From the NCBI GenBank assembly GCA_017561285.1, contig JAFZDG010000017.1, positions 1 to 9,714 of the forward strand: a DNA stretch of 9,714 bases, in the 5' to 3' direction. Each line of letters begins with the position of its first letter. Within the stretch, counting starts at the first letter, position 1. The position numbers and the translations under genes are program-made. Under the pieces are notes generated by a model. That model did not search any database. It was not told the DNA's origin and saw nothing but the letters and a program-made list of their open reading frames with translations. The DNA is from Bacteroidaceae bacterium (GTDB taxonomy: Bacteria; Bacteroidota; Bacteroidia; Bacteroidales; Barnesiellaceae_A). This document shows, piece by piece, positions 1 to 7,140 of the stretch.

Positions 1-1265
1 TATGCCATATTGGCTACCCAGTTGTGTACCCAGAAAGCCGATGTCCAAGAGAAGTTGTACATATCGCCATTGTCGGGGCTGAAGCAGTTGGGAACGCTAT
101 TGATGCTGCAATACATAGGTACATATACGGCTGTGTTGGCATCATCTACACCAAACCACAAAATACCACTGATGGCCTCAGGAAGATTGGGACGTATTTG
201 AGCTACCAATGTAAAGGCTGTTTGTTGAGTGGCAATAGCACGCTCGTTGAGATATTGTTTGCCATCGACCTCGAAATACATAGGACGGAAACGATAGGGC
301 GAACCGAACGGACCACCACCTACATCGGTGTGCATATCATAGGGTGTGCCATCGAAATGATCGCGCATCGCATCTTTCATATCATCGAGTGTGAGTTTGC
401 GATCGGGACGTACATAGAGAGGCATCACCTCACCGCCTTCATTCTCAAGATATTTGAGATACTTACCCATCTTGCTATTGAAGCGGTTGAAGAAGCTCCA
501 TACGCGAGCATCGCAACCACGCAATGCACCATAGTCGAGGGGTGCATAGGCCGATGAGAAACTGAAGTTCTTGTCGCTACCTTTATAATAACCCATTTCA
601 CGAGCAAATGAGATTACATCGGGCGAATAGATACAGTTCTCTTTGTCATTGAGGGGAAATTTGTGGATACGAGCTTGGTTGGCATGGCCCGAAATACAAT
701 CATCGGGAATGCGAATAGCTACCCATACAGCACCTTTGCGACCGGGACCTTTACCTATCAGTTCAAGTACCCAAGCCTCGTTTTTATCGGCTATAGAGAA
801 TGACTCACCACTACTGTAATAACCATATTCAGCCACAAGATCGGTCATCACTTTGATGGCCTCACGCGCTGTACGGGCACGCTCAAGACCTAATTGAATG
901 AGTGTACCATAATCGATAATACCTGTAGTATCTACCAATTCGGGACGACCTCCCCAAGTAGATTCGGTAATGGCCAATGCATACTCATTCATATTACCTA
1001 TCACTGCATATGTGTGAGGTACTTGAGGTATTGCACCCAGAGGCTTACCTGAGTCCCAATCTACTATTTCACGTACATCACCTTCGGCCCAATCGGCAGC
1101 AGGAGCCGAAGTGAGCGAACCATAAAGGCCATGAGAGTCGGCCGAATAAGTAATCATTACACTACCATCTACAGTAGCATTGCGACCGGCAATAAGACCG
1201 GTACACGCCATTGCCGCAACGGGTGCCAAAAGGGCGGCGGCTAAAATCGATGAAATTCTTTTCAT
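1..1265 (-). CDS. Secreted C69-family peptidase (dipeptidase), cut off by the left window edge
   Basis: Translating the minus strand from the ATG at 1265 gives 421 codons with no stop before the window edge, so the C-terminus is missing. Residues 1-20 form a signal peptide (MKRISSILAA, then Ala-rich, ending AMA). Cys21 follows directly in CTGLIAGRNATVDGS, matching the C69 family, in which an N-terminal cysteine exposed by processing is the nucleophile. Other family-like blocks are ESTWGGR (101-107), SGHANQARIHKFP (192-204), CIYSPDVISFAREMGYYKG (211-229), AYAPLDYG (239-246), GGGPFGSPYRFRP (316-328) and AFWVHNWVAN (410-419). Known members hydrolyse dipeptides; in Bacteroidota they are often exported. 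It lies 30 nt downstream of the M23 gene on the same strand, with AGAAAGA just before the ATG and no promoter box in the gap, so the two are probably co-transcribed. A lipoprotein reading of Cys21 is less likely because position -3 is Ala. Family call sure; substrate unknown. Confidence 0.93.
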   Translation of the reverse strand, partial: MKRISSILAAALLAPVAAMACTGLIAGRNATVDGSVMITYSADSHGLYGSLTSAPAADWAEGDVREIVDWDSGKPLGAIPQVPHTYAVIGNMNEYALAITESTWGGRPELVDTTGIIDYGTLIQLGLERARTAREAIKVMTDLVAEYGYYSSGESFSIADKNEAWVLELIGKGPGRKGAVWVAIRIPDDCISGHANQARIHKFPLNDKENCIYSPDVISFAREMGYYKGSDKNFSFSSAYAPLDYGALRGCDARVWSFFNRFNSKMGKYLKYLENEGGEVMPLYVRPDRKLTLDDMKDAMRDHFDGTPYDMHTDVGGGPFGSPYRFRPMYFEVDGKQYLNERAIATQQTAFTLVAQIRPNLPEAISGILWFGVDDANTAVYVPMYCSINSVPNCFSPDNGDMYNFSWTSAFWVHNWVANMA

Positions 1266-1295
1266 AATCTTTCTGTGTTTTTCTTTTTTATATTA

Positions 1296-2984
1296 TCAAA
1301 TTTTTATTGTATGCTCTACCGAATGAGTGTTTCCACAATAGTCGGAAACAACCAATGTGAGTATATAAGTTCCTTTATCAAAGGGCAAATCGGCTGTTCT
1401 ACACGACAATCTTGATCGTTTGGCATCATACTCCATTAAGCAAAACTCGCCATCGATCTCAGCTCTATAAGAGGCAATACCACTCCCCTTGTCGGTAATC
1501 TTAAAGGCGATGGTACCATTGGCTCTCCACTTATCGGGATTGATAGCGGTTATATTGGGCGCAACAAGGTCGGCCACCACTTTATATGTACCCATATTGC
1601 GCACCCGAGCTTCGTACCATCCGGCATCATAATGACCTATGACCTGCGATGTCTTTCCGTTAGAACTATACTCTATATAATATTTCTCATCGGAAAGGGT
1701 ATCGCATGTTATTTTCAAAGCCAACTCACACCACTTATGCAATGGCACATTGCTATTGTGGATGTGATGTATCGATGAATATCCTTGCTCATTTGGTTGC
1801 GACTTGTAGTCAAACCATAGATTATCATACAACGCACCTGCCGGCACATAGAGATTCATTTCATCGGTAGCAAATTCATTATCATATTGATGATCAAAGC
1901 ATATACCTTCGGCAGCAGCCGGCGTGGCATCGGTTGGCCTACCATTAATGACAAACTCTACCGTAGACCGATTGCCATAGAGATCGGTCAACTCAAACCT
2001 ACATTGATAGGCACGTTCTTGATCAATAACGAATGTTCCATCGCCCATTGTATCGCCATAGATAGTGGAGAGCTTATTGCCGGGCAATACAGCAGTGCGC
2101 ATAATGGTAGAACCTTTATTACTTCGCAACTCGTGATAATCAATAAGAGAGTTGATATAACGAGTTTCGGCAAAGGTAATACTATCGATAACCGACTCAT
2201 AAAGCAACATATCGTCAACCCAACAACACACCTTGTGTACGCCATAAATATTGCTTGTAGCGTTCATACGGTCGTAGGCTTTGATACCGAGCGATACACG
2301 CCCCCACGCCTCAAAAGGCTTGGTACATTTATAGCTGCCCGGCTTTGTCTGTTCGGGGTGCATCACACGCTTGGGTACGGCCAACCCATTTTCAACAGCA
2401 TTATGCCTATATAGAGCCACCAATCGAGGCTCGGGTGCGACATTATCTTTTACCCATTTACGATACCAACGTAGCGGATCGAGGGGCGACTCTGAATCGG
2501 TGTGACGAACCTCGAAATGTAAGTGCGGACCGCCTGAAGAGCCACTATTGCCACTATTGGCAATGTGCATTCCCCTCGTAACCGGCAGCATACCGGGTTG
2601 CAACAGCGTATCGATGGCAAAACTTTCACGCTCATACTGCATGCGCATAATCGTATCGGCAATAGCCCCCACAAATTTATCGAGGTGTGCATATACTGTT
2701 GTATATCCCGAAGGATGGTCGATATATATAGCCTTGCCATATCCCCATGGCGATACGGCAAGGCGCGATACATATCCTTCATCGGCTGCATATACCTTGA
2801 GGCCGGTGCGGCCTTGCGTCTTGAAATCTACGCCCGAATGAAAATGATTGGAACGCAACTCTCCAAAGTTGGCACTCAACAAGAGGTCAATGCCCAGAGG
2901 TGCAACAAAATCGGGTGTTGCATCTTGTGCTTGAATCTGCATTGCAGAGAGCAATAGGAGAACTACGAATACTATATTTTTCAT
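1296..2984 (-). CDS. Secreted M23-family metallopeptidase with long C-terminal Ig-like region
   Basis: The protein (562 aa from this start) is a zinc peptidase of the LytM/M23 type, a family that cuts peptide bonds in peptidoglycan stems or cross-bridges. Numbering from the alternative ATG at 2993 (three codons longer), a signal peptide covers about 4-22. The M23 domain covers about 30-175 with all hallmark residues: HSGVD at 52-56 (zinc ligands His52, Asp56), YAHL at 101-104, and PHLHFEV at 156-162 (His157, His159). The remaining ~390 residues have beta-rich, Ig-like character and include DKGSGIASYRAEIDG near residue 500, typical of large Bacteroidota M23 proteins. The start at 2984 is chosen because MKNIVFV is a normal signal-peptide beginning and a candidate promoter box at 3003-3010 leaves almost no leader for the upstream ATG. 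No Shine-Dalgarno site is seen. The active site appears intact, so a working enzyme is likely; the exact bond cut is not shown. Confidence 0.93.
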   Translation of the reverse strand: MKNIVFVVLLLLSAMQIQAQDATPDFVAPLGIDLLLSANFGELRSNHFHSGVDFKTQGRTGLKVYAADEGYVSRLAVSPWGYGKAIYIDHPSGYTTVYAHLDKFVGAIADTIMRMQYERESFAIDTLLQPGMLPVTRGMHIANSGNSGSSGGPHLHFEVRHTDSESPLDPLRWYRKWVKDNVAPEPRLVALYRHNAVENGLAVPKRVMHPEQTKPGSYKCTKPFEAWGRVSLGIKAYDRMNATSNIYGVHKVCCWVDDMLLYESVIDSITFAETRYINSLIDYHELRSNKGSTIMRTAVLPGNKLSTIYGDTMGDGTFVIDQERAYQCRFELTDLYGNRSTVEFVINGRPTDATPAAAEGICFDHQYDNEFATDEMNLYVPAGALYDNLWFDYKSQPNEQGYSSIHHIHNSNVPLHKWCELALKITCDTLSDEKYYIEYSSNGKTSQVIGHYDAGWYEARVRNMGTYKVVADLVAPNITAINPDKWRANGTIAFKITDKGSGIASYRAEIDGEFCLMEYDAKRSRLSCRTADLPFDKGTYILTLVVSDYCGNTHSVEHTIKI

Positions 2985-3002
2985 CACAGGCATAATAGGT
3001 TA

Positions 3003-3010
3003 CAAATTTA
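3003..3010 (-). promoter_or_regulatory. Candidate -7 box for the M23-C69 operon
   Basis: On the minus strand this reads TAAATTTG, matching the Bacteroidota -7 consensus TAnnTTTG. The expected TTTG at -33 is poor: only ATTG at 3033-3036, at 22 nt spacing. Transcription would begin a few bases before the first ATG, which favours the start at 2984. The surrounding region is very A/T-rich, so a chance match is possible. Confidence 0.35.
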
Positions 3011-3156
3011 ATAAAAAGAATGCAAATTACACCAATAATAATACCAAAAGAATAACAATAATAAAAAAAAACGATAAAAATACAAGATATAATCTACTGA
3101 TTACAAACCAAATAAACCACACAACAAAATTATATCATAAAAAAATTCGAAAAATA
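3011..3156. other. Very A-rich spacer between divergent units
   Basis: This stretch separates the minus-strand M23 gene from the plus-strand tRNA promoter. It is strongly adenine-rich on the plus strand, with runs such as the A tract around 3063-3070 and poly-A near 3139-3145. I see no open reading frame, RNA gene or convincing repeat. Such A tracts may bend DNA or act as upstream promoter elements for the tRNA, which is an inference only. Confidence 0.5.
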
Positions 3157-3188
3157 TTTGCACAATTCAGCAATAACCACTACCTTTG
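3157..3188 (+). promoter_or_regulatory. Bacteroidota-type promoter for tRNA-Asp
   Basis: TTTG at 3157-3160 (-33 element) and TACCTTTG at 3181-3188 (-7 element, consensus TAnnTTTG) are separated by exactly 20 nt, the ideal spacing for the primary sigma factor of Bacteroidota. Transcription should begin in the mid 3190s, about 35 nt before the mature tRNA, leaving a short leader to be trimmed. This is the best promoter in the window. Confidence 0.88.
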
Positions 3189-3229
3189 CAACCGCAAAGC
3201 AAAAGAGCTATGTAATAAAAATTGAAATT

Positions 3230-3303
3230 GGTGCGTTAGTTCAGTCGGTTAGAATACATGCCTGTCACGCATGGGGTCACGGGTTCGAGTCCCGTACGCA
3301 CCG
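3230..3303 (+). tRNA. tRNA-Asp (anticodon GUC)
   Basis: A 74-nt cloverleaf folds cleanly. The acceptor stem is GGTGCGT with ACGCACC. The D stem is GTTC/GAAT with the loop AGTCGGTTA. The anticodon stem CATGC/GCATG encloses CTGTCAC, which places GTC at the anticodon. The variable loop is GGGTC, and the T stem ACGGG/CCCGT encloses TTCGAGT. The discriminator base is G3303, as expected for aspartate. The 3' CCA is not encoded (CGA follows), so it must be added by a nucleotidyltransferase. A strong promoter lies just upstream and an intrinsic terminator begins 2 nt after the tRNA, making this a single-tRNA transcription unit. Confidence 0.97.
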
Positions 3304-3305
3304 CG

Positions 3306-3339
3306 AAAAGCCTTTCAGTAATACTGAGAGGCTTTTTTT
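3306..3339 (+). terminator. Intrinsic terminator after tRNA-Asp
   Basis: AAAGCCTTTCAGT (3307-3319) pairs with ACTGAGAGGCTTT over 13 bp with one G-T pair and an AAT loop. A run of seven T ends at 3339. The hairpin starts 2 nt past the tRNA 3' end, so it should stop most transcripts before the yeiH-like gene. Confidence 0.92.
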
Positions 3340-3388
3340 GCAAATTATCCAAAACGAAACGCATATATCACAACAGCAAACAAGTACG

Positions 3389-4351
3389 ATGGGAACCCTA
3401 CGCAAAATTATAGAGCCATACAACAAGATATTATTCTTGGTATGTATGCACCTCACATTATTTCCTTTTATCACACCTGCTATAGCACTCTTTATGGGAT
3501 TGGCATACGCCTTGATATTGGGCAACCCCTTAGCTAAGATGGCCAAAAAGACATCCAAATACCTTCTGCAAGTTGCTGTTGTCTGTTTAGGATTTGGTAT
3601 GAACCTTCATACTTCACTCGCTTCGGGCAAAGAGGGTATGTTGTTTACAATCATCTCTGTTACAGCTGTTATGATTGTAGGTTTCTTTATGGGCAAACTC
3701 TTAAAGGTTGATGGCAAGACTTCATATCTTATATCATCAGGCACAGCCATTTGTGGCGGAAGTGCCATTGCAGCTGTAGCACCTGTTGTAAAAGCCAACG
3801 ACAATCAAATATCGGTAGCAATAGGCACCGTATTTATCCTCAATGCCATCGCACTATTCATATTTCCTCCCATTGGTCATTGGCTGGGTATGACACAAGA
3901 ACAATTTGGCGAGTGGGCAGCCATTGCCATTCACGACACAAGCTCGGTAGTAGGTGCCGGCGAAGCGTACGACCGCACTTATTTCCCCAACAGCGAAGGT
4001 ATTGCATTACAAATAGCAACACTCATCAAGTGCACTCGCGCCTTGTGGATTATACCTTTGGCTCTTATCACAACGCTCATATTCCGAGAGAAAAACAGCA
4101 AAATAAGCATACCCTGGTTTATCCTACTCTTTGTATTGGCAATGATTGCCAACACCTATCTCACCATACCACAACAAATAACATCGGGTATCATATGGTT
4201 TGCCAAGAAGGGTTTGTGCATGACACTCTTTCTTATTGGTAGCGGATTGTCGCTCGAAACACTTCGTTCGGTGGGTATCAAACCCCTCATTCAAGGCGTA
4301 GCATTGTGGATTACGATAGCCGTACTAAGCCTTGTCGTAATTATGCTTTAA
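3389..4351 (+). CDS. YeiH-family putative sulfate exporter (UPF0324 membrane protein)
   Basis: This 320-aa polytopic membrane protein has roughly ten hydrophobic segments and the family hallmarks: LGFGMN (67-72), SSGTAICGGSAIAAVAPV (116-133), and AAIAIHDTSSVVGAGEAY (177-194). The C-terminal LIGSGLSLETL (282-292) also fits. The family includes E. coli YeiH and proteins proposed to export sulfate during taurine or sulfonate breakdown; transport has rarely been shown directly. The reading frame stays open back through the tRNA, but the ATG at 3389 is the sensible start because the upstream part is tRNA and terminator sequence, and 320 aa fits the family. No Shine-Dalgarno site is visible, and the 49-nt gap after the terminator holds no TAnnTTTG box, so expression may depend on read-through or an unrecognised promoter. 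It converges on a LysR regulator, recalling the YeiE/YeiH pairing. Confidence 0.92.
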   Translation: MGTLRKIIEPYNKILFLVCMHLTLFPFITPAIALFMGLAYALILGNPLAKMAKKTSKYLLQVAVVCLGFGMNLHTSLASGKEGMLFTIISVTAVMIVGFFMGKLLKVDGKTSYLISSGTAICGGSAIAAVAPVVKANDNQISVAIGTVFILNAIALFIFPPIGHWLGMTQEQFGEWAAIAIHDTSSVVGAGEAYDRTYFPNSEGIALQIATLIKCTRALWIIPLALITTLIFREKNSKISIPWFILLFVLAMIANTYLTIPQQITSGIIWFAKKGLCMTLFLIGSGLSLETLRSVGIKPLIQGVALWITIAVLSLVVIML

Positions 4352-4370
4352 ACAATCCGAGATATCGGTT

Positions 4371-4394
4371 AGCCCCCTATCAAATAGAGGCTTT
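4371..4394. terminator. Weak hairpin between convergent genes
   Basis: AGCC (4371-4374) and CTAT (4377-4380) pair with ATAG (4384-4387) and GGCT (4389-4392) around a CAA loop, with a CC/A internal loop. Only a short T run follows. It lies at the convergence of the yeiH-like and LysR genes and overlaps the LysR stop codon, so it could act as a modest terminator on the plus strand. A smaller CCGA/TCGG inverted repeat precedes it at 4357-4368. Confidence 0.35.
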
Positions 4395-5270
4395 ATACCA
4401 CTCACGCATATAATCGATAAAATCCTTTGATAATTCCGCCACCTCACCATGACGGCGTACAAAAACGATATTTCGGTTCATCGCAATACCTTCAATATCT
4501 ATCACCTTCAGTACGCCCGAATTTATTTCATCCGACACTGCCTGTCGTGATACCAAAGCCACACAATCGACCTGTTTTATATAACGCTTTATACCCTCTA
4601 TGCCATCCAACAGCATAGCGACTTTAAGCCGAGATTTTTCCACTCCATACTCGACAAGTTGCCCAACAAGGATTTCCAACTCCTCTCTTCCTACAACCAA
4701 TGGCAAAGAGATCAAATCGGCAGGCATTATAACATCGAGCAACGCCCAACGACCTGTCGCCGGAGCAACCAACACCAATTCATCGCGCAAGAAAGGTATA
4801 TATCGCAAATGGGGATTGCCACAAGAAGACTCTACCAACCCCATATCCAAACGACCATCCGCAACAGCATCCTCTGTATTTTGTACACTATCTTGCACAA
4901 GCGACAACTGCACCTGTTTGAATTTCTCGGCAAAAGAAGCCAAATAAGACGGCAGTATATACTGAGCCACTGTGGCAGTAGCACCTATGCGCAATTCACC
5001 CTCTTGCAGATGAGAGAACAACTTCATTTCAAAATCAAGCAACCGGTACTGCTCAAGAATATTTTGGGTATGCAACAAAAACATCTTTCCGGCATCGGTA
5101 AGTTCTATTCCGGTATTAAGCCTATTGAACAACAACACACCATATTCTTGCTCCAACTCTTGTATATGCTTACTGATAGCAGGTTGCGTAATATGCAACT
5201 CTTGCGAGGCCTTGGTAAAACTCAAATTCCTCGCAACAGCACAAAACACCTTTAGACGAAAATCCAACAT
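4380..5270 (-). CDS. LysR-family transcriptional regulator, YeiE/CysB-like arrangement
   Basis: The 296-aa product has the usual LysR length and layout. Residues 1-60 form the winged helix-turn-helix: FCAVARNLSFTKASQELHIT, QPAISKHIQELE and LFNRLNTGIELTDAGK. A helical linker spans about 61-90. The effector-binding domain begins at ELRIGATATVAQYILPSYL (92-110) and continues through DMGLVES, DELVLVAP and a second lobe. The start at 5270 is chosen because MLDFRLKVFCAVAR aligns with the LysR N-terminus; the frame continues upstream but there overlaps aroE. The gene begins 16 nt after the aroE stop on the same strand, so it is probably the last gene of a gldB-like/aroE/lysR unit, and it converges on the yeiH-like gene. 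In enterobacteria the LysR protein YeiE sits beside yeiH and responds to sulfite; a similar role here is inference from position only. Confidence 0.92.
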   Translation of the reverse strand: MLDFRLKVFCAVARNLSFTKASQELHITQPAISKHIQELEQEYGVLLFNRLNTGIELTDAGKMFLLHTQNILEQYRLLDFEMKLFSHLQEGELRIGATATVAQYILPSYLASFAEKFKQVQLSLVQDSVQNTEDAVADGRLDMGLVESSCGNPHLRYIPFLRDELVLVAPATGRWALLDVIMPADLISLPLVVGREELEILVGQLVEYGVEKSRLKVAMLLDGIEGIKRYIKQVDCVALVSRQAVSDEINSGVLKVIDIEGIAMNRNIVFVRRHGEVAELSKDFIDYMREWYKASI

Positions 5271-5286
5271 ATCTCTATTGCATTGC

Positions 5287-6030
5287 TTATTTATTCCAAA
5301 TCTCCCATGCGGCATCGGCTTGACCGTACAACATATCCAATCCATTGCATACCGTTGCGCCACGACTTGCAGCCTGACGCATAAACAGTGTCTCAGCCGG
5401 ATTATATACCACATCATAACACAAATGTCGATGCGTAAGCATATCGTAGGGAATAGGAGCACAACTATCGATGTGCGGATACATACCCAACGGGGTTGTA
5501 TTAACAACAACGGTATGCTCGGCCATCACTTGCGCAGTAAGAGCATCATACCCCAACTGCCCCTCTTGTGGCGTACGCGACACAAGCCTCACCGTCAAAC
5601 CCATATCTTGCAAAGCGGCACAAACAGCCTTCGATGCACCACCTGTACCCAAAACCAAAGCACAAGTATGATATGACTGTAACAGAGGTGACAACGAATT
5701 GCGAAATCCTATATAATCGCTATTATATCCTATCATTCGCACCCCCTCAGCACTACGTTCTATACGTATTACATTCACAGCACCTATAGTCTTTGCAGTG
5801 GCATCAATCTCATCGAGCAAAGTCATAACCGCTTGCTTGTAAGGAATGGTAACATTAAGGCCTTCCAACTCATTGTCGGCCCCAACGATATTGCGCAAAG
5901 ACGAGATGTCGCTCAATTCATAATTGACATACACAGCATCAAGTCCCCAACGAGCAAATCGCTCGTTGTGATATGCCTGCGAGAAAGAGTGCTGCAACGG
6001 ATAGCCAACCAAGCCAAATTTACGACTCAT
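5287..6030 (-). CDS. aroE: Shikimate dehydrogenase (NADP+)
   Basis: This 247-aa enzyme reduces 3-dehydroshikimate to shikimate in the cytoplasm, a step on the route to chorismate and aromatic amino acids. The shikimate-binding SFS motif lies at 15-17 (QHSFSQAYHN), and NVTIPYK at 59-65 carries the catalytic Lys65. GAVN at 83-86 and NSD at 103-105 supply Asn86 and the partner Asp105. The nucleotide-binding loop is GTGGASKA at 128-135, followed by SRT at 151-153 in the place of the usual NRT cofactor motif. NTTPLGM (177-183), YDVVYNPAET (205-214) and NGLDMLYGQA (229-238) complete the family pattern. The length is slightly short of the E. coli enzyme (272 aa), which is normal in Bacteroidota. It starts 2 nt after the stop of the gldB-like gene and is followed 16 nt later by lysR, so all three are likely co-transcribed. 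All key residues are present. Confidence 0.97.
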   Translation of the reverse strand: MSRKFGLVGYPLQHSFSQAYHNERFARWGLDAVYVNYELSDISSLRNIVGADNELEGLNVTIPYKQAVMTLLDEIDATAKTIGAVNVIRIERSAEGVRMIGYNSDYIGFRNSLSPLLQSYHTCALVLGTGGASKAVCAALQDMGLTVRLVSRTPQEGQLGYDALTAQVMAEHTVVVNTTPLGMYPHIDSCAPIPYDMLTHRHLCYDVVYNPAETLFMRQAASRGATVCNGLDMLYGQADAAWEIWNK

Positions 6031-6032
6031 AG

Positions 6033-7034
6033 TTATCGAGGATTATAATTGGACATACGCAATATTTCGACAGAAGAAGTTTTGTCGACAACCAAATCCA
6101 TTGGAGAGAGTCCTTGCTTCTCGACATATTGTTGCACAATACGCCACCCCACCCAACGCCCTACTCTACCGGGCGCATCCTCTGTGAGTGTTGCCGTAAA
6201 AGGTGCCGGCTGTATATATTTGCGTATGGTAATATTGTCGGCAGCAAAAAGATGCCCCTGTTCAACAATGCGGCTCCATATACGAGCCTCATTCTCAACA
6301 CACCACGACTCCTGCTCGGGGGTATATCCCATAATGGCAGCAGCCCCATTATCGTTGAGCAAACCCGACAGCAAATAAGCCACAACACCCTCATACACCA
6401 TTGCATCGAGCAACGTAGATTCATTTTTATCGACAATGGCATTGCGCAGCAATACCTCGCCCACATCGGGCAACAACCGTCCGGGATGATGCGCCATCAA
6501 TTCATATCGATTGTATCGTTGTTGATACAAAGGATAATCGGCCCCCAAATAACAATCTATCGAGATAGAAATAAGACTATCGACTGTTACTATAGGAAGT
6601 CCGAGTGCCGATATATGCGACTGAAAAACAGGTTTCTTGGCAGATGGAAAAAGCTTCATATATCGAGCCGACATTGAAGCCAAACACTCTTCTATCGAAT
6701 CCATATCGATATACATCAGTTGCGCATCGCGATAGATGCCGGCAACTACCGAATCGGACATAAAAGCCGACAAGCCCTCATAAAAACAAGAAGCATCAGA
6801 AAGGCCCAATAAATGAAAGTTATAAATACCCCAGAAATCGCCGGCTTGCATCCTCAGCGCTTCACGACTCATCGTATCGGAAGGATTGACATACTCGCAT
6901 ATCAAAGAATCAAATCGCATTACAGAGACCGGCTCAACCTCCGCTACCGGTATTGTATAGCGTTGCGACACCCTACAAGAGGTAAATACAAATATCAAAG
7001 CACCCAACAGCAGCAATCGATACGTAGCTTTCAT
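6033..7034 (-). CDS. GldB-like lipoprotein
   Basis: The 333-aa product begins with a lipoprotein signal peptide (MKATYRLLLLGALIFVFTSC) whose lipobox FTSC makes Cys20 the probable lipidated residue. The C-terminal half carries features of the gliding-motility protein GldB: MVYEGVVAYLLSGLL (212-226), IMGYTPEQESWCVENEARIW (234-253), APFT (277-280), and the strongest block PGRVGRWVGWRIVQQYVEK (288-306). In Flavobacterium GldB is a membrane-anchored lipoprotein needed for gliding; its biochemical role is not settled. Homologs also occur in non-gliding gut Bacteroidales, so the name should be read as a family label. The start at 7034 is set by the signal peptide; the frame extends 28 codons further upstream but would bury it, and the candidate promoter box lies within that extension. 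It is the first gene of the unit with aroE and lysR. Confidence 0.85.
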   Translation of the reverse strand: MKATYRLLLLGALIFVFTSCRVSQRYTIPVAEVEPVSVMRFDSLICEYVNPSDTMSREALRMQAGDFWGIYNFHLLGLSDASCFYEGLSAFMSDSVVAGIYRDAQLMYIDMDSIEECLASMSARYMKLFPSAKKPVFQSHISALGLPIVTVDSLISISIDCYLGADYPLYQQRYNRYELMAHHPGRLLPDVGEVLLRNAIVDKNESTLLDAMVYEGVVAYLLSGLLNDNGAAAIMGYTPEQESWCVENEARIWSRIVEQGHLFAADNITIRKYIQPAPFTATLTEDAPGRVGRWVGWRIVQQYVEKQGLSPMDLVVDKTSSVEILRMSNYNPR

Positions 7035-7059
7035 ACATCTTATATATAAATAACGGTTA

Positions 7060-7091
7060 CAAAAATAGTTTTTTTTTCTTACAACGGCAAC
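7060..7091 (-). promoter_or_regulatory. Promoter of the gldB-like / aroE / lysR unit
   Basis: On the minus strand TATTTTTG (7067-7060) matches the -7 consensus TAnnTTTG. GTTG (7091-7088) stands in for TTTG at -33, one mismatch, with 20 nt between them. The predicted start near 7053 gives a leader of about 20 nt before the ATG at 7034. The position also argues against the longer reading of the gldB-like gene. Confidence 0.65.
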
Positions 7092-7140
7092 ACATCTATC
7101 AATATTAAAACCATTCAATTACCTTCACACCATTAGCATA

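Noticed and set aside
24..557. 177-codon open frame on the plus strand opposite the C69 gene
   Set aside because: It lies antisense to a well-supported peptidase with family motifs throughout; its translation shows no recognisable domain.
1887..2414. 175-codon open frame on the plus strand opposite the M23 gene
   Set aside because: It is a shadow of the M23 coding frame with no known motif and no promoter or ribosome-binding site.
3158..3388. N-terminal extension of the yeiH-like gene
   Set aside because: The extension would be translated from the tRNA-Asp gene and its terminator; the ATG at 3389 gives the normal family length.
4352..4379. Strong bidirectional terminator between the yeiH-like and LysR genes
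   Set aside because: Only short, interrupted stems and no real T tract are present, so I kept it only as a weak hairpin.
5271..5510. 80-residue N-terminal extension of the LysR gene
   Set aside because: It overlaps aroE in another frame, and the LysR helix-turn-helix begins right after the ATG at 5270.
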